Assembly (NCBI GenBank): GCA_020832665.1
Contig: JAFIEG010000029.1
Span: 1 to 48,930, forward strand
Length of the DNA: 48,930 nucleotides
Direction: 5' to 3'
From: Pararhodobacter sp.
GTDB taxonomy: Bacteria > Pseudomonadota > Alphaproteobacteria > Rhodobacterales > Rhodobacteraceae
Under the pieces are notes generated by a model. That model made no database searches and was not told where the DNA came from. It was given only the letters and a program-made list of their open reading frames with translations. Of this stretch, positions 35,846-45,382 are shown piece by piece; position 1 is the first letter of the stretch, and each line of letters starts with the position of its first letter. The translations under genes were made by a program, and so were the position numbers.

Positions 35846-35876
35846 CGTGCCGGTGAGGGCAGCGGGAAAGGCGCGG

Positions 35877-35922
35877 CCGGGAATAACCGCTGACTTGCGC
35901 GGTCCATTCAACCGAAAACCGC
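35877..35922. repeat. Dispersed AATAACCGCTG element, copy 2
   Basis: This segment just beyond the folC stop contains GGGAATAACCGCTGACTTGC and ends in CGAAAACCGC. It aligns with the copy at 25635-25680. Both copies are intergenic and in the same orientation on the plus strand. Confidence 0.5.
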
Positions 35923-35923
35923 C

Positions 35924-37210
35924 TCAACCATTCTCGCGCAGCACCGCCCCGGCCAGATAGAGCGAGCCGCAGATCAGCACCCTCGCGACGGGCTCGCGCG
36001 CGGTGATCGAAGCCAGCGCCGCTGCCAGAGAGGGGGCGCTGCCGGCCTCGATGCCGACGGCCTGCGCTGCCGCTGCCGTGGACTCGGCGGGCAGGGTGGC
36101 GGCCTCGCCAGGGATCGACACCGCCATCAGCCCCTGCAGATGCCCCGCCAGCGGAGCCATGAAGCCGGCCACGTCCTTGGTGTTGAGCATGCCGCAGATC
36201 GCCCATGTCGGCCGCGCCGGCAGCCGCGCCAGCGTGGCGGCAATGGCCGCGCCGGCGGCCGGGTTGTGCCCGCCATCGAGCCACAGTTCGGCACCGGGCG
36301 CGGCGGCCACCAGCGGCCCCTCGCGCAGCCGCTGCATGCGCGCGGGCCATTCGGCACTTGTGACGGCTGCTTCCGCCGCCAGCTCGCCAAGGCCCAGCGC
36401 GCGCAGCGCCGCCAGCGCGGCGCCGGCATTGTCGATCTGGTGCGGGCCGGGCAGGTTGGGCAGCGGCAGATCGCACAGCCCGTTTTCATCGCGAAAGACC
36501 AGTCGCCCGGCCTCTTCATTCGCGTGCCAGTGCTGGCCATGCGCCAGCAGGGGCGCGCCCAGCCGCGCCGCGCGCGCCTCGATCGCCGTCATGCCCTCAT
36601 CGGCCTGTGGGCCCACCACGCAGCGCACGCCGCGCTTGAGGATGCCCGCTTTCTCGGTGGCGATGGCCTCCAGCGTCTCGCCCAGATATTGCTGGTGATC
36701 GAGCGAAACCGGAGTGATCACGCAAAGCGCCGGGCGTTCCACCACATTGGTTGCATCGAGCCGCCCGCCCAGGCCGACCTCAAGCAGGGTGTAGTCGGCT
36801 TGTGTGCGCGCCATGGCCAGGATCGCCGCGCAGGTGGTGATCTCGAAATAGGTGATCGGCGCGTCGCCTTTGGCGCTGTAGCATTCATCCAGCACCGCCA
36901 TCAGAGCATCCTCGGCAATCAGCGTGCCGGCCAGGCGGATGCGCTCGTGAAACCGCGCCAGATGGGGCGAGGTATAGGCATGCACGCGCTTGCCCTCGCC
37001 TTCGAGCCCGGCACGGATCATCGCCAGCGTCGAGCCCTTGCCATTGGTGCCGGCGATATGGATCACCGGCGGCAGGTCGCGTTCGGGGTGGCCCAGTGCG
37101 GCAAGCAGCCGCCAGACGCGATCAAGCGTCAGGTCGATGATCTTGGGGTGCAGCGCCATCATCCGCGCCAGAATGGCGTCGGAGCCGCCCGCCCCGCCGG
37201 CAAGGTTCAT
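35924..37210 (-). CDS. folC: Bifunctional folylpolyglutamate/dihydrofolate synthase
   Basis: FolC adds glutamate to dihydropteroate and folates in the cytoplasm. The 428-residue Mur-ligase-like enzyme has the P-loop [70 protein letters not shown] and the C-terminal [10 protein letters not shown]. Its ATG overlaps the accD stop (ATGA), so the two are translationally coupled. The accD-folC pair is widespread in proteobacteria. Confidence 0.96.
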   Translation of the reverse strand: MNLAGGAGGSDAILARMMALHPKIIDLTLDRVWRLLAALGHPERDLPPVIHIAGTNGKGSTLAMIRAGLEGEGKRVHAYTSPHLARFHERIRLAGTLIAEDALMAVLDECYSAKGDAPITYFEITTCAAILAMARTQADYTLLEVGLGGRLDATNVVERPALCVITPVSLDHQQYLGETLEAIATEKAGILKRGVRCVVGPQADEGMTAIEARAARLGAPLLAHGQHWHANEEAGRLVFRDENGLCDLPLPNLPGPHQIDNAGAALAALRALGLGELAAEAAVTSAEWPARMQRLREGPLVAAAPGAELWLDGGHNPAAGAAIAATLARLPARPTWAICGMLNTKDVAGFMAPLAGHLQGLMAVSIPGEAATLPAESTAAAAQAVGIEAGSAPSLAAALASITAREPVARVLICGSLYLAGAVLRENG

Positions 37211-38229
37211 GTGCCGCTGCCTTGCTTGCCGCCCTGTTTTCGGCCCGGCTTGTTGTCCGTTTCAACCACGGCCTTGCCGTCCGCATCAACGCCCGCATCG
37301 GCCCCCGGCGCCGTGACCTTGTCGGCCTCCGCTTCCTGTGCTTCCACTTCCGGCGCGGGCAGATCGCCGGCAATCGCTGGCGGTTGACCGGTGAGCATGC
37401 GGATGATGGTGATCAGCTCCTCGCGCATCTTCGGGCGCGGCGTTACCCGGTCGAGCATGCCGTGATCGAGCAGATACTCGGCGCGCTGGAAGCCCTCGGG
37501 CAGTTTCTCGCGGATCGTCTGTTCGATCACCCGCGGCCCGGCAAAGCAGATCAGCGCGTTGGGCTCGGCGATATGCACATCGCCCAGCATGGCGTAGCTG
37601 GCCGTCACCCCGCCGGTGGTGGGGTGGGTGAGCACGCAGATATAGGGCAGTCCGGCCTCTTTCAGCATCTGGATGGCCACCGTCGATCGCGGCATCTGCA
37701 TGAGGCTGAGAATGCCCTCCTGCATGCGCGCGCCGCCGGCGGCGGCAAACAGCACCAGCGGCAGCTTGCGTTCCGCCGCGCGCTCGCAGGCGGCGACGAT
37801 GGCATTGCCCACATACATGCCCATCGAGCCGCCCATGAAGGAAAAATCCTGCGCCGCCGCCACGATGGGCGTGCGCCCGATCTCGCCCTCGGCGACAAGC
37901 ATTGCCTCGCGCTCGCCGGTAGCTTTCTGTGCCGCCTTCAGCCGGTCGGGATAACGCTTCTGGTCACGAAACTGCAGCGGGTCTACCAGCGGCTCGGGCA
38001 CCTTGATCTCGGTGAACACGCCGCGGTCAAAGAGCGCCGTGAAGCGCTCGCGCGGGGTAATCGGCATGTGATGGCCGCAGCTGGTGCAGACCTGCTGATT
38101 GTCCTTCAGTTCGCGGTGAAACAGCATGGTGCCGCATTCGCTGCACTTGGACCACAGATTCTCGGGCACCTCGCGGCGCGAGAAGAGCGAATTGATGGTG
38201 GGACGAACGTAATTGGTGATCCAGTTCAT
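37207..38229 (-). CDS. accD: Acetyl-CoA carboxylase carboxyltransferase subunit beta
   Basis: AccD pairs with AccA to transfer carboxyl from biotin to acetyl-CoA, the first step of fatty acid synthesis. The 340-residue protein has an N-terminal zinc ribbon with Cys29, 32, 48 and 51 (KCSECG and VCTSCGHH). The crotonase-like core contains [19 protein letters not shown] and [19 protein letters not shown] variable acidic and Gln/Lys-rich tail of about 45 residues follows the core. The start at 38229 gives the standard [10 protein letters not shown]. Confidence 0.97.
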   Translation of the reverse strand: MNWITNYVRPTINSLFSRREVPENLWSKCSECGTMLFHRELKDNQQVCTSCGHHMPITPRERFTALFDRGVFTEIKVPEPLVDPLQFRDQKRYPDRLKAAQKATGEREAMLVAEGEIGRTPIVAAAQDFSFMGGSMGMYVGNAIVAACERAAERKLPLVLFAAAGGARMQEGILSLMQMPRSTVAIQMLKEAGLPYICVLTHPTTGGVTASYAMLGDVHIAEPNALICFAGPRVIEQTIREKLPEGFQRAEYLLDHGMLDRVTPRPKMREELITIIRMLTGQPPAIAGDLPAPEVEAQEAEADKVTAPGADAGVDADGKAVVETDNKPGRKQGGKQGSGT

Positions 38230-38356
38230 GCCGCGCCTTCCCGCTGTGGTGGCCTTGGCCCAGATAAGCGGGGCGCGGTGGAAATGCAATCGCATCTGCC
38301 AGCCGCGCAGCCGGTCGTGACGGCGCCAACAGCGATTCAATTCGCGTCAACAGCCA

Positions 38357-38385
38357 TTGACAAGCCGGGCGCGGGAAAATATCCG
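38357..38385 (+). promoter_or_regulatory. Promoter of the ferric-iron importer
   Basis: A perfect TTGACA is followed after 17 bases by TATCCG. It lies about 125 bases upstream of the iron-binding protein start in the spacer divergent from accD. Confidence 0.6.
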
Positions 38386-38389
38386 ACAT

Positions 38390-38403
38390 AATTGCTAGGA
38401 ATT
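38390..38403 (+). promoter_or_regulatory. Candidate iron-responsive operator
   Basis: AATTGCTAGGAATT is a 14-bp palindrome with a single mismatched pair, placed just downstream of the -10 box where a repressor would block initiation. The regulator is unknown; it does not clearly match a RirA (TGA-N9-TCA) or Fur/Mur consensus. Confidence 0.4.
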
Positions 38404-38510
38404 GCGCGGCCGGCAAGGAAAGGCCCGCGCCAGGCAGGCGCAGATTGCGCGTTACCCGGATGTTCCTGCCCATTGCCTTTATTGGCGCATGCAGAAACAA
38501 GAGGACCATC

Positions 38511-39512
38511 ATGAAGACGATTCGTAACGCCCTGTTCGCCCTGGCCGCGACCGCCGTCACCGCCGCGCCGCTGCCCGCGCTGGCCGATCTGACGCTCTAT
38601 TCGGGTCGCGGCGAAACCCTGGTGGCGCCGATCATCGCTGCCTTCACCGCCGAGACCGGCATCAATGTGAATGTCCGTTATGGTGGCACCGCCGAATTGG
38701 CCATCCTGCTGCAGGAAGAGGGAGATCGCAGCCCGGCCGATCTGTTCTGGGCGCAGGATGCCGCCGCGCTGGGCGCCGTGGCCGGGATGTTCCAGGCCCT
38801 GCCGCAGGAAACGCTCGACCGGGTGCCGGCCGCCTATCGCGACAATGAGGGGCGCTGGATCGCCACCTCGGGCCGGGGCCGGGTGCTGGCCTATTCCACC
38901 GAGCGCGTGAGCGCCGAGGAACTGCCCGCCGGCATGGCCGATCTGACCGACCCACGTTTCCGCGGCCGCATTGCCGTGCCGCCCACCAACGGCTCGTTCC
39001 TGGCCCATGTCGCCGCGCTGCGGGTCGTGGCCGGCGATGACGCGGCGCTGGAATGGCTGCGGGGCATCCAGGCCAATGAGCCGGTCATCGTGCGCAACAA
39101 CACCGCCGCCATCCAGGCCATCGGCGATGGCGAGGCCGATTTCGCCGTGACCAACAACTACTATCTCGTGCGGTTCAAGCGCGCGGCGGACGATTTTCCG
39201 GTCAATCAGATGCTGTTCCCCACCGAAGGTGATATCGGCAACCTGTTGCTGGTAGCCGGCATGGGCGTGCTTTCGGGCAGCGACCACAGCGACGAGGCGG
39301 TGGCGTTCATCGACTTCCTGCTTTCGGATGCCGCGCAGCAGTTCTTCAGCGGCGAAGTGGCCGAGTTTCCGGTTACCGGCCGGGTGATTCCGACGCGGGT
39401 GGACGATATCAGCCTTGAAGACGTGGTGCGCATGGCGCCCGAGGTCGATCTGAACACAATCGGCGATCTGGAAGGCACGCTGGAGCTGGTGCGCGAGGCC
39501 GGCCTGCTCTGA
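38511..39512 (+). CDS. Ferric-iron ABC importer binding protein, FbpA/FutA type
   Basis: The 333-residue periplasmic protein has a signal peptide ending near ALA-DLTLYSGRGE and belongs to the ferric-binding FbpA/AfuA/FutA family. Adjacent Tyr217 and Tyr218 in FAVTNNYYLVRF match the tandem tyrosines that bind Fe(III). Other signatures are YGGTAELAILLQEEG, SPADLFWAQDAAALG and GRIAVPPTNGSF. The ATG at 38511 has a GAGGA site. Its stop overlaps the permease start (TGATG). The whole three-gene operon follows. Confidence 0.93.
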   Translation: MKTIRNALFALAATAVTAAPLPALADLTLYSGRGETLVAPIIAAFTAETGINVNVRYGGTAELAILLQEEGDRSPADLFWAQDAAALGAVAGMFQALPQETLDRVPAAYRDNEGRWIATSGRGRVLAYSTERVSAEELPAGMADLTDPRFRGRIAVPPTNGSFLAHVAALRVVAGDDAALEWLRGIQANEPVIVRNNTAAIQAIGDGEADFAVTNNYYLVRFKRAADDFPVNQMLFPTEGDIGNLLLVAGMGVLSGSDHSDEAVAFIDFLLSDAAQQFFSGEVAEFPVTGRVIPTRVDDISLEDVVRMAPEVDLNTIGDLEGTLELVREAGLL

Positions 39513-41116
39513 TGGCCCATGCCGGTGGCATAAGTCTTTTCCCGGGTCGCCACATGCCGGCGGCCCGGGTCATCTTTTCGGCCCTCGGTCTGGCGATCGG
39601 GGCGCTGATGCTGCTGCCGCTGTTCTGGCTGGTGATGCGCGCCTTCCAGGCCGATCTGGCCACCGTCATCGCGATGCTGACGCGCCCGCGCACGCTGCAG
39701 ATGCTGATCAACACGATGGCGCTGGTGGCGGGCGTGCTGGCGCTGTCCACGGCGATGGCGCTGCCGCTGGCCTGGTTGGTCAGCCGCACCGATCTGAAGG
39801 GAAGGCGGCTGGTGAACATCCTGGCCGTCATCCCGCTGGCGGTGCCGGGCTATGTGATGGCCTATGCGCTGATCGGGCTGTCGGGCAATTTCGGCTTTCT
39901 CAACCAGACCTTCGGCTTCACCATTCCGCGGCTGCAGGGCTGGTCGGGCGCCACGCTGGCGCTGTCACTTTATACCTTTCCCTATATCTACCTGAACCTG
40001 CGCGCCGCGCTGGCCGGGCTGGACCAGAGCATCGAAGAGGCCGCGCGCGCCCTCGGCGCCACCCCGCGCGCGGTGTTCCTGCGCGTGACCCTGCCGCATC
40101 TGATGCCGGCGCTGATGGCCGGCTGGCTGGTGGTGGGGCTGTACACGATCGGTGATTTCGGCGCCGTGGCGCTGATGCGCTACGAGGTGTTCAGCTATGC
40201 AATCTACATCCAGTATTCGGCCGTTTTTGACCGTATCTATGCCGCCTGGCTGGCGCTGATCCTGATTGCCATCGCGCTGAGTGTGGTCTGGTGGGAAAGC
40301 CGGCTGCGCGAGGGCGCGCATTACACCCGCACCGGCTCGGGCACCGGCGCCCGGCCGCAACGGCGCAAGCTTTCCGCGCTGGGCCAGGTGCTGGGCTGGG
40401 GCTTCGTGACGCTGGTGGTGCTGGTCTCGATAGGGCTGCCGGTGGCGGTGCTGTCCTTCTGGATGCTGCGCATCGATGACCTGCCCGCCATGCTGCCCGA
40501 GCTTGTGCGCGCCTTCAGCCAGTCGCTCTCGGCGGCGGTGCCGGCGGCGGTGCTGGCGGCGCTGATGGCGCTGCCGGTGGCGGTGCTGGCGGTGCGCTAC
40601 CCCTCGCCGCTCTCCACGCTGATCAACCGGCTGGCCTTTGTCGGCTATGCGGTGCCGGCGCTGGCATTCGCGCTGGCCTTCGTCTTCTTCTCGCTGCATG
40701 GCGCGCGTTTTCTCTATCAGACGCATCTGCTGCTGGTCACCGTCTATGCGCTCAGCTTTCTGGCGCTGGCGCTGGGGCCGATCCGCTCGGCGCTCTATCA
40801 GGTGCGCCCCTCGGTGGAAGAGGCCGCGCGCGCGCTGGGCCACGGGCCGGTATCCACCTTCTGGCGCGTCACCCTGCCCACCATCCGCCCCGGCGTGGTG
40901 GCGGGCATGGTGCTGGTCTTCGTCATCGCCATGAAGGAGTTGCCCATCGCCTTTCTTCTGGCGCCCACCGGTTTCAGGCCGCTTTCCATCACCATGTTCT
41001 CGCGCACATCCGAGGGCATGCTGATCGATGCTGCACCCTATGCCGCGGCCATCATCGCCTTCTCGGCCCTTTTCGTGGGCTTCGTTTTGCGTCATGACCG
41101 CAAGGCCGGGGAGTGA
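39512..41116 (+). CDS. Ferric-iron ABC importer permease, FbpB type
   Basis: This 534-residue permease is a fusion of two homologous transmembrane domains, as in FbpB/AfuB/SfuB, with about 12 helices. Each half has an EAA-type loop: SIEEAARALGATPRAVFLRV in the first and SVEEAARALGHGPVSTFWRV in the second. It forms the inner-membrane channel for Fe(III) delivered by the upstream binding protein. The start overlaps the previous stop, so translation is coupled. Confidence 0.94.
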   Translation: MAHAGGISLFPGRHMPAARVIFSALGLAIGALMLLPLFWLVMRAFQADLATVIAMLTRPRTLQMLINTMALVAGVLALSTAMALPLAWLVSRTDLKGRRLVNILAVIPLAVPGYVMAYALIGLSGNFGFLNQTFGFTIPRLQGWSGATLALSLYTFPYIYLNLRAALAGLDQSIEEAARALGATPRAVFLRVTLPHLMPALMAGWLVVGLYTIGDFGAVALMRYEVFSYAIYIQYSAVFDRIYAAWLALILIAIALSVVWWESRLREGAHYTRTGSGTGARPQRRKLSALGQVLGWGFVTLVVLVSIGLPVAVLSFWMLRIDDLPAMLPELVRAFSQSLSAAVPAAVLAALMALPVAVLAVRYPSPLSTLINRLAFVGYAVPALAFALAFVFFSLHGARFLYQTHLLLVTVYALSFLALALGPIRSALYQVRPSVEEAARALGHGPVSTFWRVTLPTIRPGVVAGMVLVFVIAMKELPIAFLLAPTGFRPLSITMFSRTSEGMLIDAAPYAAAIIAFSALFVGFVLRHDRKAGE

Positions 41117-41119
41117 GCG

Positions 41120-42208
41120 ATGAACGAGCAGCCCAAGATCCTGACCTTTCGCATGCCCGCCGATGCCTCGCCGCTGGGCTTTCGGCAGAAGCCGGCGAAA
41201 CCGTTGCTAGAGGTCGAGCGGCTGCGCAAGCATTTCCCCCATGCCGAGGGCGCGGCGGTCGAACGCGTCAGCCTGTCGGTGGGCGAGGGCGAACTGGTGG
41301 CGCTTCTGGGCCCCTCGGGCTGCGGCAAGACAACGACGCTGCGCATGATCGGCGGTTTCGAAACCCCCGATGAGGGGCGCATCACGCTGGAGGGGCGCGA
41401 CATCACCCATCTGCCGCCCGAGGCGCGCGGTATCGGCTTCGTGTTTCAGGATTACGCGCTGTTTCCGCATCTCGACGTGCTGGAAAACGTGAAATTCGGC
41501 CTGCGCCATCTGGGCCGGGCGCGCGCCACCGAACGCGCTCTGGAAATGCTGCGTCTTGTCGGGCTGGAGGGGCTGGAGAAACGCAAGCCGCACCAGCTTT
41601 CGGGTGGGCAGCAGCAGCGCGTGGCGCTGGCTCGCTCGCTGGCGGTGGCGCCGCGGCTGATCTTGCTGGACGAGCCGTTTTCCAATCTCGACGCCAAGAT
41701 GCGCGTGGAAACGCGCCAGGAGGTGCGCAAGCTTCTCAAGGGCGCAGGCTCGGCCGGGATACTGGTGACCCATGACCAGGAAGAGGCGCTGGCGCTGGCC
41801 GACCGCATTGCGGTGATGGATCGCGGCCGCGTGGTGCAGATCGGCACCCCTGACGAGCTGTATCGCAACCCGGCCACAGAATTCGTGGCCAGCTTCCTGG
41901 GCCGGTCGAACATCGTGACCGGCACCGCCAGCGGCATGAATGCGCAAACCGCCTTCGGCAACCTGCCGCTGTCGCGCGCGGCCAATGGCGCGGTTACGCT
42001 GGCCGTGCGCCCAGAGCAGATCATGCTCGAGCCCGACCCGGAAGGCCCGGCGGTGATCACCGGGCGCGAATTTCGCGGCCATGACCAGATCTACTGGGTG
42101 CAGGAGGGCGAGCGCTGCATGATCGTCATTTCCGGCCCCGGCGCGCAGCATCCCATCGGCGCGCGCGTGCGGCTGCGCATCTGCGATTGCGTGGTTCCGC
42201 TCAGTTGA
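41120..42208 (+). CDS. Ferric-iron ABC importer ATPase, FbpC type
   Basis: The 362-residue ATPase powers the iron importer. It has Walker A LGPSGCGKTTT (from residue 63), Q-loop FVFQDYALFPHLDV, signature LSGGQQQRVALARS, Walker B LILLDEPFSNLD and a C-terminal TOBE-like regulatory domain (LAVRPEQIMLEPD). An extra 28-residue N-terminal extension precedes the usual LEVERLRKHF. It lies three bases after the permease stop. MalK/PotA-type sugar or polyamine ATPases are similar, but the context fixes it as iron. Confidence 0.93.
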   Translation: MNEQPKILTFRMPADASPLGFRQKPAKPLLEVERLRKHFPHAEGAAVERVSLSVGEGELVALLGPSGCGKTTTLRMIGGFETPDEGRITLEGRDITHLPPEARGIGFVFQDYALFPHLDVLENVKFGLRHLGRARATERALEMLRLVGLEGLEKRKPHQLSGGQQQRVALARSLAVAPRLILLDEPFSNLDAKMRVETRQEVRKLLKGAGSAGILVTHDQEEALALADRIAVMDRGRVVQIGTPDELYRNPATEFVASFLGRSNIVTGTASGMNAQTAFGNLPLSRAANGAVTLAVRPEQIMLEPDPEGPAVITGREFRGHDQIYWVQEGERCMIVISGPGAQHPIGARVRLRICDCVVPLS

Positions 42209-42293
42209 TCGCGGCACGCTTTTGCGATGGCGCGCTTTGCGCTATGATGGCGCCAAGAAGAAAACAAGAAACAACCAACCGAGCAGGTGACCC

Positions 42294-43562
42294 ATGATGC
42301 TGCGTGCGGCGTCCCTAGGCTTTGTCCTTTCCACGCTGGCCGGCTGTGGCGGCGTGCATGCCTTCATCGACCGTTCCCCCTTTCCGCAGGCTCGCCCGGC
42401 CGAGGCCGGCCGCTTGGCCACCGCCAACCCTTCCACCGCCCGGCCCGCCGCCTTTGATCGCTGGATCGAAAATTTCCGCCCGCGCGCGCTGACCGAGGGC
42501 ATCAGCCCGGCAACCTTTGACCGAGCCTTTGCCGGTGTGGGCTATAACGAGGACGTGCTGGCACGCGAGGCGCATCAGCCCGAATTCACCCGCCCGATCT
42601 GGGGCTATCTGGAAACCGCCATCTCCGACACCCGCATCGAGACCGGCCAGCGCATGCTGCGCGAGCATGCCGATACGCTGGCCGCCATCGAGGCGCGCTA
42701 CGGCGTCGAGCGCGAGGTGGTGGTGGCAATCTGGGGGCTGGAAAGCTCGTACGGGCGGCTGCGCGGCACCACGCCGATCATCGAATCGCTGGCCACGCTG
42801 GCCCATGAGGGCCGTAGGCGCGGCTTTTTCGAGCAGCAACTCGTCGGCGCGCTGCAGATCCTTGAAGCCGGCGACACCACGCCCGATCAGATGGTGGGCA
42901 GCTGGGCCGGGGCGATGGGGCACACGCAGTTCATCCCCACCAGCTATCTGGCCTATGCGGTGGATTTCAACGGTGACGGCAGGCGCGACATCTGGGCCGA
43001 TGACCCGACCGACGCGCTGGCATCGGCGGCGGCCTATCTGTCTCGCTTCGGCTGGCAGCAGGGCCAGCCCGCCATTGTCGAGGTGCGCCTGCCGCGCGGC
43101 TTCGACACGCGGCAGGCCGGTTCGAGCCGCGATATCGGAGAATGGCGCCGGCTGGGCGTCGAGGCGCAGCGCGGCCAGCGCCTGCCGCAATCGGGCGAGG
43201 CCACCCTGATGTTCCCCGCTGGGGCGAACGGCCCGGCGCTGATGGCGTTTCGCAATTTCCGCGTGATCAAGCGCTACAACAACGCCGATGCCTATGCCAT
43301 CGCCATCGCGCATCTGGCCAGCCGGCTGCAGGGTGGGGGCGATTTCGTCGCCGCCTGGCCGCGCGACGACCGCCCGCTGAATGCCGATGAGCGCGAGGAA
43401 TTGCAGCGCCACCTGCAGCGCGCGGGCTTCTATGGCGGCGAGATCGACGGACGCATCGGGCAGATGTCGCTGGCGGCGGTGCGAGAATGGCAATCGGCGA
43501 ACGGGCTGGCCCCTGATGGCTATGTCTCGCTGGCACTGTTGCAGCGCATGCGTGGGCGCTGA
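42294..43562 (+). CDS. MltB-type lytic murein transglycosylase
   Basis: The 422-residue protein is a lipoprotein with a lipobox LAGC at residues 15-18. The SLT-type catalytic domain has WGLESSYGRLRG with catalytic Glu150, GSWAGAMGHTQFIPTSYLAY and VDFNGDGRRDIW. A C-terminal peptidoglycan-binding domain (about residues 360-420; RHLQRAGFYGGEIDGRIGQM) anchors it to the wall. It cleaves glycan strands to 1,6-anhydro ends. Adjacent ATGs at 42294 and 42297 could both start it. No sign of coupling with the iron operon is seen. Confidence 0.94.
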   Translation: MMLRAASLGFVLSTLAGCGGVHAFIDRSPFPQARPAEAGRLATANPSTARPAAFDRWIENFRPRALTEGISPATFDRAFAGVGYNEDVLAREAHQPEFTRPIWGYLETAISDTRIETGQRMLREHADTLAAIEARYGVEREVVVAIWGLESSYGRLRGTTPIIESLATLAHEGRRRGFFEQQLVGALQILEAGDTTPDQMVGSWAGAMGHTQFIPTSYLAYAVDFNGDGRRDIWADDPTDALASAAAYLSRFGWQQGQPAIVEVRLPRGFDTRQAGSSRDIGEWRRLGVEAQRGQRLPQSGEATLMFPAGANGPALMAFRNFRVIKRYNNADAYAIAIAHLASRLQGGGDFVAAWPRDDRPLNADEREELQRHLQRAGFYGGEIDGRIGQMSLAAVREWQSANGLAPDGYVSLALLQRMRGR

Positions 43563-43579
43563 GTAGCTTCTGACGGCCA

Positions 43580-43655
43580 GAGGGGCGCGTCGCCCCCCTC
43601 TGGGCCTGCGGCCCATTCACCCCCCGAGCGTATTTCGGGCAAGATGAAGGGGCGG
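43580..43655 (-). repeat. Box-plus-two-hairpin element, copy 2
   Basis: Read on the minus strand, the element begins three bases after the arsR stop. It has the box CCCCTTCATCTTGCCCGAAA, then TACGCTCGGGGGG, a hairpin TGGGCC-GCA-GGCCCA (43601-43615) and a second GC hairpin (43580-43600). It has the same layout as the copy at 30137-30202, with different stem sequences. Confidence 0.85.
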
Positions 43656-43657
43656 GT

Positions 43658-44020
43658 TCAGTCGGCAGGCAGATCGCACGCCAGGTCGGATTCCAGAAAC
43701 CGCTCGAAGGCATCGAGATTGAGCGGCTCGAACTGGCCGAATGCCTGCATCCACACCGAGGCGGCGCGCAGCGCGTCGGGTTCGAGCTTGCACCATTTCA
43801 CCCGGCCACGCTTTTCCTGGCTGATCAGCCCGGCGCCGGCGAGGATCCCGAGATGTTTCGAGATCGCCGCCAGCGACATGGCGAAGGGCGCGGCGACATC
43901 GGTGACAGCCATGTCGTCTTCGAGCAGCATGGCGAGGATGGCGCGGCGCGTGGGGTCGGCCAGGGCCATGAAGGTGGCATCGAGCGCGGCTTGCGGATCG
44001 GGGCTGTGCAGGGCGGCCAT
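43658..44020 (-). CDS. ArsR-family transcriptional regulator
   Basis: The 120-residue winged-helix repressor has the ArsR fold: FMALADPTRRAILAMLLEDD, AVTDVAAPFAMSLAAISKHL and a wing with GLISQEKRGRVKWCKLEP. It lacks the classical ELCVCD metal box, and its two Cys are in different positions from SqrR. It resembles the group often paired with SRPBCC/AHSA1 proteins, but no such gene is adjacent. A perfect TCAACC-GAAT-GGTTGA dyad 31 bp upstream of its start is a likely autoregulatory operator. Confidence 0.92.
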   Translation of the reverse strand: MAALHSPDPQAALDATFMALADPTRRAILAMLLEDDMAVTDVAAPFAMSLAAISKHLGILAGAGLISQEKRGRVKWCKLEPDALRAASVWMQAFGQFEPLNLDAFERFLESDLACDLPAD

Positions 44021-44050
44021 GGCGCTTGATGGCGCATCAATGGAGCATGG

Positions 44051-44066
44051 TCAACCGAATGGTTGA
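44051..44066 (-). promoter_or_regulatory. Probable ArsR operator
   Basis: TCAACC-GAAT-GGTTGA is a perfect dyad in front of the arsR start. A second dyad, TTGATG-GCG-CATCAA (44026-44040), lies between it and the start codon. Similar CAACC-N4-GGTTG sites are common upstream of this ArsR subgroup, judged from memory. Confidence 0.6.
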
Positions 44067-44167
44067 ATATGGGCCGCGGGCCACAGGGCGCGCCCGGGTG
44101 CGTCGCGGCTCGTCACCGCCTTTCAATTCTCTTTATATTACATAGCATTAGCAGTAGATGATGGCGC

Positions 44168-44196
44168 TTGACTCTGTCACTCCTCGCGCCTAGTTT
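44168..44196 (+). promoter_or_regulatory. Promoter of the F0 ATP synthase operon
   Basis: TTGACT and TAGTTT are separated by 17 bases, about 50 bases upstream of atpI. An AT-rich stretch (near 44123-44160) lies just upstream and could act as an UP element. Confidence 0.65.
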
Positions 44197-44247
44197 CCGC
44201 GCGACCGTCGCGATTGGGTCTCCGGGAAGCCGCAAGGGGGCCCGCGC

Positions 44248-44595
44248 ATGCCAGAGCCGGACGAAGCGGAGCGACTGCGCCAGCTCGATGAGCGCATCTC
44301 GCGCCTGCGCGCCGCGCATGAGCCGCCGCCGCCCAGGCCAGATGGTCATGCGCTGGGGCAGGTGGCTTGGCGGATGGTGACGGAGCTGGTTGCCGGCCTT
44401 CTGGTCGGTTTCGGCATCGGATTCGGGTTGGATGTGCTTCTGGGCACGCAGCCTTGGTTTCTGTTGCTGTTCACTTTGCTGGGGCTGGCGGCAGGCATCC
44501 GCACGATGATGCGCACCGCCGCCGGGCTGCAGCGCCAGGGCGAAGAAGAGGCGGCCGCTGCCGCCCGCGATCGAGAGGGAACGAAACGTGGCTGA
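44248..44595 (+). CDS. atpI: ATP synthase protein I
   Basis: AtpI is a small membrane protein that assists assembly of the c-ring. The 115-residue product has a hydrophilic N-terminus followed by two helices: [20 protein letters not shown] and [18 protein letters not shown]. This is the AtpI layout in alphaproteobacteria. It is first in the F0 operon and overlaps the atpB start by eight bases, indicating coupling. A GGGGG site precedes its ATG. Confidence 0.9.
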   Translation: MPEPDEAERLRQLDERISRLRAAHEPPPPRPDGHALGQVAWRMVTELVAGLLVGFGIGFGLDVLLGTQPWFLLLFTLLGLAAGIRTMMRTAAGLQRQGEEEAAAAARDREGTKRG

Positions 44596-45334
44596 CGCGA
44601 ATGGCGGCCTCAACATCAGGCCGATGGACCAGTTCGAGGTGCGCCCGCTTTTCGGTGGCGACACGGTGGGCATGTTCACCATCACCAATGTCACGCTGTG
44701 GATGGCGCTGGCGGTGGTGTCGGTGGTGCTGTTGATGGTGGTGGGCAGCCGCGGCCGCGCGCTGGTGCCCACGCGCAGCCAGTCGGTGGCCGAGCTGACC
44801 TACAGCTTCATCTACAAGATGGTCGAGGATGTGTCGGGCAAGGATGCGGTGCGCTTCTTCCCCTATGTCATGACCATCTTCCTGTTCGTCTTCTTCTCCA
44901 ACGTGCTGGGGCTGATACCCTTTGCCTTCACGCCAACCTCACATATCGCGGTGACCGCGGTGCTGGCGCTGGCGGTTTTCATCACCGTCACCGTTCTGGG
45001 CTTCGTGCTGCACGGGACGAGCTTTCTGAAACTGTTCTGGGTGGACAGCGCGCCGCTGGCCCTGCGCCCGGTGCTGGCGCTGATCGAGCTGATCTCGTAT
45101 TTCGTGCGCCCCGTCAGTCACTCCATTCGTCTTGCCGGCGCCATGATGGCCGGCCATGCCGTGGCCAAGGTGTTCGCCGGCTTTGCCGCCGCGCTGGGCG
45201 CGGCCTTCTTCATCCCCATTCTTGCGGTGACCGCGCTTTACGCGCTGGAGCTGCTGGTGGCCGTCATTCAGGCCTATGTCTTCACCATCCTGACCTGCGT
45301 CTATCTGAAGGATGCGCTGCATCCGCATCACTGA
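44588..45334 (+). CDS. atpB: ATP synthase F0 subunit a
   Basis: Subunit a forms the proton half-channels beside the c-ring. The 248-residue protein starts at GTG and has about five helices. The essential arginine is Arg181 in [17 protein letters not shown], and the channel helix continues with [20 protein letters not shown]-terminal features [11 protein letters not shown] and [10 protein letters not shown] match the alphaproteobacterial family. Confidence 0.97.
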   Translation: MADANGGLNIRPMDQFEVRPLFGGDTVGMFTITNVTLWMALAVVSVVLLMVVGSRGRALVPTRSQSVAELTYSFIYKMVEDVSGKDAVRFFPYVMTIFLFVFFSNVLGLIPFAFTPTSHIAVTAVLALAVFITVTVLGFVLHGTSFLKLFWVDSAPLALRPVLALIELISYFVRPVSHSIRLAGAMMAGHAVAKVFAGFAAALGAAFFIPILAVTALYALELLVAVIQAYVFTILTCVYLKDALHPHH

Positions 45335-45382
45335 CACGGGCCGGATTCAAATCTGCCAGTTCCAATTCCAAGGAGAGATCAC

